Source of the DNA: Azolla caroliniana
Taxonomy: Eukaryota; Polypodiophyta
Assembly: GCA_043228905.1 (NCBI GenBank)
Contig: JBHGNT010000004.1
Location: 22,320,001 to 22,384,000 of the forward strand
Length of the DNA stretch: 64,000 bases
Direction of reading: 5' to 3'
Shown: positions 46,453-57,699 of the stretch, piece after piece
Layout of the letters: every line of letters starts with the position of its first letter
Numbering within the stretch: position 1 is the stretch's first letter
Made by a program: the position numbers and the translations under genes
Notes under the pieces: model-generated
Database searches by the model: none
Told to the model about the DNA's origin: nothing
Seen by the model: the letters and a program-made list of their open reading frames with translations, nothing else

Positions 46453-48129
46453 ATGGAGACATTATTATTATTATTGGCGTACATTTGCATAGCTTCTTTA
46501 GTAGTAGGGCTTGAATGGAGGAGGAGGAGGAGATACGGAGGTAGTAGTAGTAGTAGGCTTGTTCCCCCAGGGCCCTTTGCATTCCCTGTTCTTGGCAACA
46601 TTCCACACCTCATGATGGCGGGCGCGACTCGGCATCGATACCTCGCGGCCCTCGCCACGAAATATGGTCCCATCTTCCTCCTTCGACTCGCATCCAGGCC
46701 CTTGATCGTGGTGTCGAGCCCATCCCTGGCTCGTGCGCTCCTCCACACGCATGACAAGACGTTCGCGAGCCGCCCGCCCTCCCCCCAGGCCAGGCTCCTC
46801 CTCGGCCGCGAGTTCGGCGAGAAGCTGGTTACTTTCCTCCCTTATAGCAACGAATGGAGAGCGGCACGGAAGGCCTACATCGACCACATCTTTGCCCCAC
46901 ACCATATCGAAGAGTTCCATTCGGGCATCGTCTCCCATGAGATCCGTCGCCTCATTCAGACTCACCTTATCCCTGCTAGCAATGCTGGCCATGCCATTAA
47001 TCTCACTGCTTGCATTGGGAACCTCATGGTGGACATCATGTGGCGTATCATCGGCCGTCAAAGGTCTGAATGTTCCACCAAGTCCACAGTTATATGCAAA
47101 CAACGCATTGAGGAACTTGCGGATTTACTTGCTGCTCCCCTTATCGGCGAATTCCTACCCTCGCTAGGCTTTCTCGACTACAATGCAAAGGCTTCGATGA
47201 AGAAGTTGTATTCGTGGTTCGACGATTTCACGGAACAGATCATCGCTGAGCGGGAGGAGAAGGGTGTGATAAGCAGTCAGGAGTTGGTTAAAGACATCCT
47301 AGATGCCTTCCTGTTGCCGGAGAACAAATTTAGCAGAGGGTTAGTGAAGGCTCGCATAATGGTGAGTCAATCAGCTCTCACCAAGAGGGCGGACGGACCT
47401 ACCTTTATATATTTACATATTTAGGCTACATATATATATATATATATATATATAACAAACTTAGCACACACTTTTAAAATGTTGGTTTTGCATTTGCAGG
47501 AGTTGTTGGGGGCCGGGGTTGAGACAACGAGCACAACCATAGATTGGGCGATGGGCGAACTGTTGTCAAATCCAAGTGTCATGGGAAAGCTTCGAGATGA
47601 GCTCAATACTGTGGTTGGACGAGAACGAGATGTAGTAGAGGTCTCAGACATCCCACACCTGCCATACCTGAGAGCTGTCGTCAAGGAAACATTCCGGATG
47701 CACCCCCCTGCACCATTATTGCTCCCACACATGTCCCTTGATGCCTGTGAAGATGTGGGAGGCTATAGGATCCCCAAAGGAACCACAGTCCTCGTAAATT
47801 TATGGGCCATCGGACACGACCCCGACATATGGAAGGATGATCCCGACATGTTTCTGCCCGACCGCTTCATGTCTGATGGTTGTAACTCCTCTATTGATGT
47901 CAAAGGCAAACATTTTGAGGTCCTTCCATTCGGCTCGGGGAGAAGGATTTGCCCTGGTATGAACCTCGCCTTGCCTACCGTGGAGATTACACTCGCGAAC
48001 CTAGTTCATGCCTTCGACGATTGGAAGTTCGTGCTCCCTCCTGGCCACCATTCCTTGGACATGTCTGACAAATGTGGACTTACTTGCCGTCGTGTCCATC
48101 CTCTCATTGTTGTACCTACAAAAATTTAG
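46453..48129 (+). CDS. Cytochrome P450, A-type (CYP71 clan-like)
   Basis: Haem-thiolate monooxygenase anchored in the ER membrane. Exons 46453-47361 and 47500-48129 join in phase 0 to 512 residues, normal for the family, with one phase-0 intron before the I-helix as is usual in A-type P450s. The N-terminus is hydrophobic (LLLLLAYICIASLVVG), followed by basic residues and the proline hinge LVPPGPFAFPVLGN. The I-helix has GAGVETTSTTIDW, the K-helix KETFRMHPPAP, the PERF region FLPDRF, and the haem-binding loop PFGSGRRICPGM with the axial cysteine. All key residues are present, so it is probably active. Substrate cannot be inferred. The region from the haem loop onwards is duplicated at 50.5 kb, and a 69-bp tandem duplication spans the stop codon. 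Confidence 0.93.
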
Positions 48130-48223
48130 TTCAGGCTCTTTGACACATTGCATTCACGTCGTGTCCATCCTCTCATTGTTGTACCTACAAAAATTTAGTT
48201 CAGGCTCCTTGACACATTGCATT
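48088..48223 (+). repeat. 69-bp tandem duplication across the P450 stop codon
   Basis: The block beginning CGTCGTGTCCATCCTCTC starts at 48088 and again at 48157. The first copy encodes the last residues and the stop; the second lies in the 3' untranslated region. The degenerate copy at 50.6 kb has only one unit. Confidence 0.9.
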
Positions 48224-50510
48224 CACTACACGCATCGATTCCGAACTAGGGCAATTGTTTAGGCAGACTTGTCTTGCCAGGTGTGATACCTTTGGTAAAA
48301 CATAGCAATTGCCTAGGGTTTATTATGACATATACATATATTGTAATTATAAGCTTTGTATTATAATTGTCTTGTACGATTAGTCAAGTCAAGAGATAGC
48401 CATATGTAATTTTATGGCCACAAACACCCAACAAAATAATTTCCTCCACCAAATCCTTGTGTGAGCATCTCTCATAATATTTATGTATATAATTCTATGT
48501 AACAATTTAGAGCTCAATGTTACCATAACTTACACCGCACTAATATTTAGTTGTATATTTTTTAAATATGCCTTTACTTGTCAACCAATCCTTTCTTCAA
48601 TTTTTGTACAATAATAATATGTACATAACTTTCAAACGTTAAATCGTGAATCAATCGATATTGTTTCTAACATACCTAAGAATTGTTTTTAATTGTTGAT
48701 GCGCGAGAAATGTGAAAAGCATGATAGTTGAAGCAACACAAGAACAATAGTGAGCGAGGAAGGCACGAAGAGCAATGGAGAGTGAAGAGGGTGAGAAGAG
48801 TGAAGGGAACCCTAACTAATCCATATCCAATACGGTCCTTTTCGATGACTTGCGCGATGGTGTCGGCGTTGAAGTCGGTCATTTGCAACCGCTCCTCCTC
48901 TGGTGGTGGTCACGTCACGTCAGATGTTTTTGAAGGTTCCGAATTCGGGATGACGAATCGGGGCACCATTTCATATTGCTCTTGATATGCTGTCTAGAAT
49001 TGCTGCATCCAACACTCTTTGTGCAACTCGCGGGTGTAATAACTTGACAAATTTCTCGCTTAATTTACTCAAAGGAAGCAAACACCCCTTGATCATCCTG
49101 GGAATACCAGTTCGCGGCCTGGCCCTGCCACGACAACCCGAATTCAGCAATGTTTGATGCATTTGCGTTCGAATCCTTTTCTTGCACCGCTAATGTGTGC
49201 AAGGTTGGAGGAATGAATCTAACAAACCACAATTAAATTAACTAACTGGATCAGCTATGATTAATTCAGCTATATGTAATAATGGATTCGGGGTACAGCC
49301 GATTGGGCTAACACACAGACAATATCTGAATCAACAAATACTTAGCACAAGGATGAATAACTGAATCACAAAACCAATACAGATATAAGAATAAACCAAA
49401 TGGCATTGTATACAAAAAGATCTCTATATTAAAGTCGTATATTACAGCTGCCCTATAGTACAATGTTCATGCCCCTTTTATAGGTAAGCATGCACGGTTA
49501 CAATGCCAGATCGGATCGAGACATCCTTCCGAATCCATCCCTACAATCATTCATCGTAGCTATTCGTATCTTAATTCAATTACATCATTTCATATCTATT
49601 AATATTCCAGCTCCTAATAATCATTGACTTCACACTATTTGCCGATTGTTACGATTCTGACTTTTATACTTTAGCTGGGCTTTACCCTCTTTCCGTTGTC
49701 AGCCGTTTCGGCTACCCCTTGTCATCTTACTTTTGCTGAGGGTGGCATTCTTGATTAAGTGCTATATTGTTCTTATACGATTCAGTTGTAGCTTATTAGA
49801 CCATACATTGTTTAGACGATTCGGGCATAGCCGATTCGACCATTGACTAGTTATTTGTTTTCAGCATATTTCCATTCTTCGGACCCAATCTTTGTTGAAG
49901 GGTAATCTATGATAGGATATCCGACCCGTGATTTAGGAATTAAAACACTTAGTGGAAATAGATACTGAGGGTGGTTCATTCTTGTTGAGTGACAAGCTCA
50001 ACATGTAGTCAGATCGGCTAGAAGCCACAAGGCTGAATCGGCTACTAGGATCGGCTAAGAGTCGAAGAAGGGCCATAGGGCTGGATCGGTTGGAGAAGCC
50101 GTTAGGACACAATGTTTTGGGATTTGAGCCTACCGGAATACTATATGTCAAACTTGTCAAGATACACCAACCATGGACTACGACGGAGCACATATGACAA
50201 GGATACGACCGATAAGGCTACAAATGTGGAACCGGAATTGACAAGGCTAGGAATTGTAGAAGTTGTGAGTAATGAGACTATGAACTTAGGGAGCTAGGAT
50301 TAACTTGAGAGCATGAAGAAAAATATGAAGATCAAGGAGACAATACGGCATGAAAACGAGGAAACTAGATTAATATGTCAGTCATTGGCATTGAATCCCT
50401 TGACAGGGATCACAAAGATTACAAGTATTTATATTGTGAGTTGAGGTACATGCATTAGAATATTTTGAAGAATATTATGGAACCTTTTAGAACCTTTTGG
50501 AACCTTTAAG
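48224..50510. other. P450 3' flank followed by LTR-like sequence of unknown element
   Basis: To about 48571 this is P450 3' flank, matched again at 50.65-51.0 kb. From about 49200 to 50500 the sequence repeatedly uses GCCGATT, ATCGGCTA and similar words and lacks genes. Near 50485-50512, read on the minus strand, TTCC/TTCT blocks occur at 10-bp steps with TATAAATA about 60 bp downstream, which looks like another LTR promoter. No element ends could be fixed. Confidence 0.4.
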
Positions 50511-50996
50511 CCTTGCCTACTATGGAGATTACACCCGCAAACCTAGTTCATGCCTTCGACGATTAGAAGGTCGTGCTCCCTCTTGGCTAGCATTCCTTGG
50601 ACAAATGTGGTTGTCGTCATGTCTATCCTCTCATTGTTGTACCTACAAAAATATAGTTCAGGCTCCTTGACACATTGCATTCACTACACGCATCAATTCC
50701 AAACTAGGGCAATTGTTTAGGGAGACTTCTCTAGTACCTTTGGTAACATAGCAATTACCTATGGTTTATGTGTATATGTAATTATAGGCTTTGTATTATT
50801 GTCTTGTACGATTAGTCAAGAGATAGCCATATTTAATTTAATGGCCACAAATACCCAACAAAATAATTTCCTCCACCAAATCCTTGTGTGAGTATCTCTC
50901 ATAATATTTATATAATTCTATACAATTTAGAGTTCAATGTTATCAACTTACTCCAGTGACACTAATAATTAATTTAATTGTATATTTTTTAAATAT
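50511..50996 (+). pseudogene. Degenerate copy of the P450 3' end and flank
   Basis: Starting at CTTGCCTACTATGGAGATTA it matches the P450 coding region from just after the haem loop (47971) through the stop codon and on to the flank ending TATATTTTTTAAATAT (48571). The coding part has an in-frame TAG where the gene encodes DDWKF, plus deletions. The match includes non-coding flank and no intron was lost, so it came from DNA duplication, not retroposition. Confidence 0.9.
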
Positions 50997-51138
50997 CTCT
51001 TTCGGCCAGGGGTGTTTTGTAAGGTTTTCTACTTTGGCTGAGGTGTTTTTAACGAGATCTCTTCTTCCCGTTCGTCCAGAGTGTCATTCATGGGATGACA
51101 AGTTGATCGAGCATTGCCTTTGTCTGTTGTTTGCCAAT

Positions 51139-52253
51139 TGAGGAAGTCCCTCTACAGACTGAAGCAAGCCACGCGTGCCTAGAACACGAAGATCACGCAG
51201 CTACTACATCGGATGGGGTTTGCCGCGTCGAAGTCGGACTCTTCACTCTTCATCTGGCAGGGTTTGAATCTGCCGATGAGCATTTTGCTCTATGTGGATG
51301 ATCTTGTCATTGTCGGCGCCGACCTGGAAGAAATCGACCGTATCAAGTCCGAACTCACGACATCGTTCAAAATGAAGGATCTTGATGACCTTCATTACTT
51401 CCTCGGGATCGAAGTGATCCGCACCTTGAAAGACATAATGATAAGTCAACTTCACGACGTGTTGAGTATGCTCTTCAAGTTCGGATGACGGAGTTCAAAT
51501 CCGTCTCTACTCCTCTGGGAAGGAATATGAAGCTTCATCTCGACTCCGGAACAGTATGCGACCTGAAGAGGTTCCGAAAAATATCGGAAGCCTCATATAT
51601 CGGACCATCACCCGGTCGGACCTCAGCTATCCGATCGGACTGATTAGTCAATTCATAGCGCATCCGACTATGTAGCACCTTCAGTGCGCGCACCACATAC
51701 TAAGGTTTGTTAATGGCACTAAGGACATGGGATTGTTGTATCAGACCGTTATAGTTGGACAACTTGTTGACTATATGGATGTTGATTGGCCCGGAAATGC
51801 TGGCGACCGCAAGTTTACATCCGGGTACGCGTTTTTCCTAAGAAGTGTCGTGGTTGCCTGGAGCAACAAGAAACAACCGATAATTGCACTCTCGAGCATT
51901 GAGGCCGAGTACCGAGAAGCGGCTAATGTTATGTGCAAAGCCATATGGCTCAAGAGGCTACTAAAGGATCTACAAATGGAGGTGCCTGATCCGACGACGA
52001 TCTACTGCGACAACCGCAGCAACATCCAATTAGCAAAGAACCCCATCTTCCACGCCCGTACCAAACATATTGAGGTGCATTACCATTTTTTCCGCGAGCA
52101 TATCCTCTCCAATGAAGTCGAACTGGCATATCTTCCAACGGATCGGCAAGCAACCGATATCTTCACCAAACCCTTAGGTCTTGACAAGTTGCGGTAATTT
52201 TCGGGCATGCTTGGTGTGCAACACCTTGACTTGCCGAACTTGAGGGGGAGGAA
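51139..52253 (+). mobile_element. Ty1/copia element, RT and RNase H remnant
   Basis: The reading starts with RKSLYRLKQA, then GFAASKSDSSLFIW and the reverse transcriptase active site LLYVDDLVIVG (51288-51320), ISQ, then frameshifts. The RNase H part (51727-52197) is open with FTSGYAFFLRSVVVAWSNKK, IIALSSIEAEY, YCDNRSNIQLAKNP and DIFTKPLGLDKLR. A polypurine tract TGAGGGGGAGGAA at 52241-52253 marks the usual copia 3' end, so sequence from 52254 towards 52815 may be its 3' LTR, cut by the Ty3 element. Gag, protease and integrase are absent. Confidence 0.85.
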
Positions 52254-52815
52254 TGAAAGGAATCAAACAGGGAGGGATGGTCAAAGGGAACTCCGAAATC
52301 GAGCCGAGAAAGAAAATGTCCGGGAAGCCGATTTCGATTTCGGCCAGATTGAAGAAGTCGAAACGTTCGGCTCGGCTGAGGAAGCCGAGGACAGATGAAC
52401 ATGTGCAGATAGAACGGACAAGTAGAGACTTGTTAGACTCAAGGAGAGTGATCACAAGGGAAAGCTAGAGCCAGAGCAAACCGAAAAAAGGGGAGGCAAT
52501 GCCAAGAAGACCAAGACACGGACGTGGTTCGATGTCGTGAAGGGTCTGAAGATCGAGGACAGGGACAGTCAATGTGAATCGGAAGCACTTGATTCAATCG
52601 AAATGTTTGGTTCGATGGAGCCGAATTGATTGGCCAAGTCAAGAGGGCAACGGAAGTGACACCGACACAAAGGAGTCGGTGAGTCGAGAAGCGCGACAGC
52701 GAGGAAGCAGACAAACCGACCGAGAAGCTCATGGTGCGTGAGCAAGGTGGGAGAACGCCAAGAAGAGCCGGAGGAGAGGACCGGCAGATACAGACACAAC
52801 AATCTGATCTCAAGT
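52254..52815 (+). repeat. Possible 3' LTR of the copia remnant
   Basis: It follows the polypurine tract directly and begins TGAAAGGAATC. The end is not seen because the Ty3 5' LTR starts at about 52816. No second copy is in the window to confirm it. Confidence 0.4.
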
Positions 52816-52912
52816 TCTCATGAATACATAAACATCATCGCTTCCCCTGGGCTTGAACCCAAGACCTTGTAATACATAATCAAGAACCTAACCATTAAGA
52901 TTGTTTATGATC
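52816..52912 (-). repeat. Antisense tRNA-like module at the start of the Ty3 5' LTR
   Basis: The LTR begins TCTCATGAATACATAAAC (TGTCATGAATACATAAAC in the 3' LTR). On the minus strand CTTAATGGTTAGGTTCTTG resembles a D-arm and A box, and CTTGGGTTCAAGCCCAGG a T-arm with the B-box-like GGTTCAAGCCC. The same module starts the 3' LTR stub, so it belongs to the LTR and is not a later insertion. Confidence 0.65.
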
Positions 52913-52966
52913 ATATGAGATGATAAAAGCTACTTCTTCTAATATATTGATTATTGTAAATACTCT

Positions 52967-53059
52967 TGAACATTCTAGAACATCTTAGAATATTTTATGT
53001 CTAGAACGTTCTAGAACATTATAGAAATCTCTAGGCTATTCTATAGGAACCTATAAATA
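52967..53059 (+). promoter_or_regulatory. Ty3 LTR promoter with two perfect heat-shock elements
   Basis: GAACATTCTAGAA (52968-52980) and GAACGTTCTAGAA (53004-53016) each read nGAAnnTTCnnGAAn without mismatch, the consensus bound by heat-shock factor trimers. Partial GAA/TTC blocks fill the space between and after them. TATAAATA follows at 53052-53059, 36 bp past the second element. This is the layout of a heat-inducible LTR; response to heat is inference. Confidence 0.7.
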
Positions 53060-53348
53060 TAGACATACAATTATTCTCAAACTAGTTCGAATCAACACCA
53101 GTCTTAAGCTCTCATCACCTATCTTGTATCCATTCTCATTCTATCTAATACATTCATTCTTCTCTTATCATTTGATTCCTCTCTTCGTGTGATCTCTTTA
53201 TATCTTTCTTCTATCACTCTATCTTTTCTCTTGGTTTTGACAGTTTGATTAGAATTTATCTCTCTCGCTCTCCTTTATCCTCCTCTATAAACATCACGAA
53301 ACCACGACCGCCATCAACTCGGAAGAATATCTCACCCTTGTTGCAGAA

Positions 53349-54443
53349 ATGGAGAATCTTGAATTAGAGAATCAACGTCTTCTTGGAGATCTACAAAACG
53401 TTACTATGGAGAAGCAACAACAAGAGGAGTTTACGCGACGGGTGCAACAATTAGAATCGACAATCATAGTTTTATAACAACAAAGGGTCGAAGGTCAATG
53501 AATTATCAAGGAGTCCAAAATCAGCCTCCCAGCTAAATTTGATGGTTCGAGGACGCATTTCCGAGGTTTCTTGAATCAAGTGCGGTTGGTAATTCAAATG
53601 CATCCCATGCGTTATTCGACAGATGCATCACGAGTCGGGTTAGTGGGCACCTTATTGATTGGCATAGCGTTGTCATGGTTTGCTCCATTATTAGAGACAA
53701 ACTCTCCTCTACTACATAATTTCGAGGAGTTTATCAAAGAATTTAAGGCTTGCTTCGGAGATAAAGATGGGGCAAGAACAACAATCAACAAGATTCGTAC
53801 ACTACATCAAGGTGATCAGTCAGCATTGACATATGCAGCCAATTTCCGTCTCATCGCAAGCGATATTCCTTGGGATGAACAAACCCTAATTTAGCAATTT
53901 CGTTCCGATCTTCGTAGTGATGTGAAGAACTTACTTTTTACCCTCCCCGAGGATCCAAAATCATTTACATAAGCTATTAGTCGAGCAATACAGTGTGATA
54001 ATCGTCTTTTTGAGTGTCGATGTGAGCGACAACAACAAATAACAAGATCAAGATTCACACCAACTTATGCATCAGTAACGGCACAATCATCTCCAAGGCA
54101 AACATAAAGCCCTACTCCAACTCCAAGGCAAACACGTAATCCAACCCCAATGGATAGGCCTACACCCATGGAGATGGATATGACCCAACAACGAGGACCA
54201 TTGTCGGAGGAAGAGAAGCAACGACGCCGAGCAAACTGTCTATGCTTATATTGCGGGGGTCCAAGACATATAGCCATTCATTGCTCCCATAGGCCGAGAT
54301 GTCAGTTAAATCAAATTCACAATGACAATAAAAATGAGTCCAACATTTTAGAAGCACTTAGTGATTCTAATATTATGAATAATCCACCCTTGTCCAATAA
54401 TTTTGAAGTCCTAAGCCAATTAGAAGAGGAGTCAAACGAATAA
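53349..54443 (+). pseudogene. Ty3 gag, broken
   Basis: Gag forms the retroelement particle. One frame carries MENLELENQRLLGDLQ (coiled coil), the capsid-like LPAKFDGSRTHFRGFLNQVR, LLIGIALSWFAPLLE and GDQSALTYAANFRLIASD, and the zinc knuckle CLYCGGPRHIAIHC (CX2CX4HX4C, about 54238-54280). Some five in-frame stops interrupt it, the first near 53475, so no full product can be made. The organisation (capsid region plus one knuckle) is that of sushi-ichi/Tcn1-type chromoviruses. Confidence 0.85.
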
Positions 54444-54469
54444 GTTCGACCAAAATTGGAGCCATTTGG

Positions 54470-55690
54470 TTGGACAACCCTAGATCTGTACAACCTAGTG
54501 TAGATTCCATTTCATCCAAGCACGTTAATAGAGTCTTCTCAGCCCAAGTACAAGTTAGGACACCGAGTTGTCAACTTCAAGTCCAAGCCCTCTTAGATAC
54601 TAGAGCCAATTCTTGTTTCATGAATAGAGATTTTGCCCAAAAACATCAAATATCCTTGTATCCCCTTCCTTGCCCAATTTCTGTAGTAGGGATTGATGGA
54701 CGTCCCATAGCATCCGGGAAGATATTCGAAGAGTCTGAGCCAATACACATACTCTTAGGTTATTTAGGATGTGTAGTTTCCTTTAACATAATCCGTAGCC
54801 CTGAGCATCCAATTGTCCTTGGTTTGCCATGGTTCAAGCTACATAACCCAAGAATCGATTGGAGGAGGCGAGAAATTTCGTGTCCTTCAGCAGAAATAAT
54901 CATTGCTAAGGATCGAACCCAAGACTATTCCCTTAAAGAATATAGTTCTACTAGTGCACCATCTCCTTTTCATCAAATCTCAACCATCAAATTGGAACAA
55001 TTGTCCCAAGTGGGAGGAAAGAACAAATTTTTCTTATTTGCAATATCAGTGACACCTTCTAATGCCACTCAAGGGAATTCAGGCATCCAAATTCCTAAAA
55101 AATATCAAGAATATGTTAATGTTTTCGCCAAAGTCAAAGCTAGTGTACTTCCAAAGCATCAGTCATACGACTGTCCCATTGACCTCAAACCCGGAAAAGA
55201 GCCACCGTGGGGTTCGATCTACAATCTATCACCAACTGAGCTTGAGGTTCTTCAAGAATACATCGAGTAGAATCTTGCACATGGGTTTATTCGAAATTCA
55301 TGTCTCCAACCGGTGCTCTAGACAATATTTTTGGTGAAGAAAAAGGACGGTTTGTTTCGTTTGGTTGTGGACTATCGGGGATTAAATAAAGTCACCATAA
55401 GAAATAGGTATGCTCTACCTTTAATCTCCGGTCTTTTAGAGCGCATTGGTGGGGCAAAGCATTTTACAAAGATTGATTTAAGGGGTGCATATAATCTTGT
55501 TCACATTCGATTGGGAGATGAGTGGAAAACTGCATTTTGCACTCGGTATGGTCATTTCGAGTATACAGTCATGCCTTTCAGGCTCACAAATGCACCCGTA
55601 ATTTTCCAACGTACGGCAAATGACATTTTCCAGGATTTTTTGAATACCTTCTCATCATCTATTTAGATGATCTGTTGATAAATACTCTAA
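54470..55690 (+). pseudogene. Ty3 protease and reverse transcriptase, broken
   Basis: The protease region has ALLDTRANSCFM where family members have D-S/T-G-A, so the active-site glycine is lost; it ends PIVLGLPWFKLHNPRIDW. Reverse transcriptase follows with [44 protein letters not shown] and [17 protein letters not shown]. Stops lie near 55268 and 55320. The YLDD active-site box is still present at 55660-55671 but in a different frame from the preceding part, so a frameshift lies just before it. Confidence 0.88.
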
Positions 55691-55926
55691 AGCACAAGAG
55701 GAGCATGATATACATGTCCAGAAAGTACTTGACCGCTTAAGAAAGTATGGTCTATGTGCTAAACTTGAGAAGTGTAGTTTTGACAACGAACAAGTCGAAT
55801 TCTTGGGTTATATTATTTCATCCAAGGATATCTTCATGGCAACCCCCGCGTTCTGTTCAAGACGTCCAATGTTTCCTTGAATTTGCTAACTTCTATCACA
55901 AATTCATATAGAATTATTCAAAGATT

Positions 55927-57126
55927 GTGTTGCCTCTCACCCAACTCACCAAGAAAAATCAAGCGTTTCTTTGGACTATTGAAGCGGACAAAACCTTTAC
56001 TCAACTGAAAGAGGCATTCACATCAACTCCTATCATAGTGCATATTGATCCCGAAAAGCCATTTACCATTGAGGCGGATGTGTCGGACTTTGCATTGGGG
56101 AGTATCCTATCACAACCAGGCAAGGTCGGGGAATCTCATTCAATCGTGTTTCACTCAAGAATATTTATTGTTGCGGAGGTAAACTACGAAGTGCATGACA
56201 AGGAGTTGCTAATTGTGGTCGACTCTTTCGAGCAATGGCGACATTTCTTGGAAGGATCGCCTCATCAAATCATCATTTATAGTGATCACAAAAATCTTAC
56301 GTATTTTCAAATGACTTGAGTGTTAAAAAGGAGACAAGCTCGGTGGGCACAATTTCTAACTCATTTTGATTTCAATATCGTTTTCCGCCCCGAGAAACAA
56401 CAAGGGAAGACAGATGCTCTATCTCGGTGTTCATATCTTGCACCTCGACCTGGAGATCCAGCCTTTGACAATCAAAAGCAAATTCTCCTAGGACCATCAA
56501 AACTACAAGCAACAACAGTTTATGCCACACCGCATAATTCATGCCTTGTTGATACTATTCGCCAACGACTTCACTCCGATAATTTCACTAAGGATGTCTT
56601 GACCCACATTAATCCAAGCCATGCATCTTGCTCCACATTGCAAGGGTCATCTCAACACGATCAGGACTTCAAATGGCAAGATGGCTTACTCTTTTACAAG
56701 AATCTCCTTTACATCCCTGATGAATCACCTTGCCTTCAAGTATTAGAGCATTGCCATGATGCGCCTATGGCTGGAAATTTTGGTAATGCCAAGACCATGG
56801 AGTTGGTGAAGCGCTCTTTTTGGTGGCTTCATTTGCAAAACTTTGTCGAACATTATGTTCGTACATTTGACACTTGTTGTTGAGCCAAAATACCCAAGCA
56901 TCATCCTTATGGCTTGTTACAACCATTACCGCCTCCAACCAAGCCATGGCAATCTATTTCTATGGATTTCATTATGGATTTGCCACCTTCAAAAGGCTTT
57001 GATACTATTTTAACAATAGTGGATCGATTTACCAAGATGGCACATTTTTTACCATGTGTAAATAGCATCAATAGTCAGGAAACCGTAGATATCATTATGC
57101 GTTGTCGTGAAGATTTTCGGCAATAG
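55927..57126 (+). pseudogene. Ty3 RNase H and integrase N-terminal half, broken
   Basis: RNase H shows FTIEADVSDFALGSILSQ, YEVHDKELLIVVDSFEQWRH and IIYSDHKNLTYF. After a stop at 56317 the same frame continues with ARWAQFLTHFDFNIVFRP and ADALSR-like KTDALSRCSY. The integrase zinc-binding region has HCHDAPMAGNFGNAKT and a CC pair (FDTCC), then the catalytic core [20 protein letters not shown] and [11 protein letters not shown] stop at 56881 and the insertion at 57127 cut it. Confidence 0.87.
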
Positions 57127-57489
57127 TGTGAAAATCCCATAAAACGTACGAAATCGAGTATGAATCACGTAGTACAATAATTGTAAAGATAACATTTTAA
57201 ATAGATTTAATATCTAAGTACAAAATGATGGAGGTTTCGAATGCACTTTATTACACGAGAAACGGACAACTAAATGTCAAGATATGAGGGTATAAAGTTT
57301 GTAAAAAGAAAGGAGAAAATTGTGAGATATCCCACATAGGCACGACAAATACAGCTCTCATCATATATAAGGTGGAGCAAAAGATATTATCTTTGTGTCT
57401 ATGTGTGGAGTATAGAGAGTTCAAGGTAACTTGAACTAAGAATGGAGGTGGGCTAGCTTCTCGTAAAGGGTTTTGGCCAACCAAAACCG

Positions 57490-57655
57490 GACCGGCGATG
57501 GAGCTGGTGATCCGGCGGCAAACCGGCAACGATGATCCGACGGCAATCCGGCAATAGTGATCCGACGGCATCCGGCACCGGTATCCGGCGACGACATCCG
57601 GCGGCGGCACCGGTATCCAGCGACGGCATCCGGCGAACCAGCGTCCGGCGACTAG
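57490..57655 (+). repeat. GC-rich CCGGCG/GATCCGACGGCA minisatellite
   Basis: Irregular repeats of ATCCGGCGACGGC, ATCCGACGGCA and CACCGGTATCC within otherwise AT-rich sequence. CG dinucleotides are very dense. Confidence 0.8.
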
Positions 57656-57699
57656 ATAAATAAATATATAAATATATATATACATATTTACATATACAA

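Noticed and set aside
46498-47103. 201-codon minus-strand frame opposite P450 exon 1
   Set aside because: It is the shadow of a real, motif-complete P450 exon on the plus strand.
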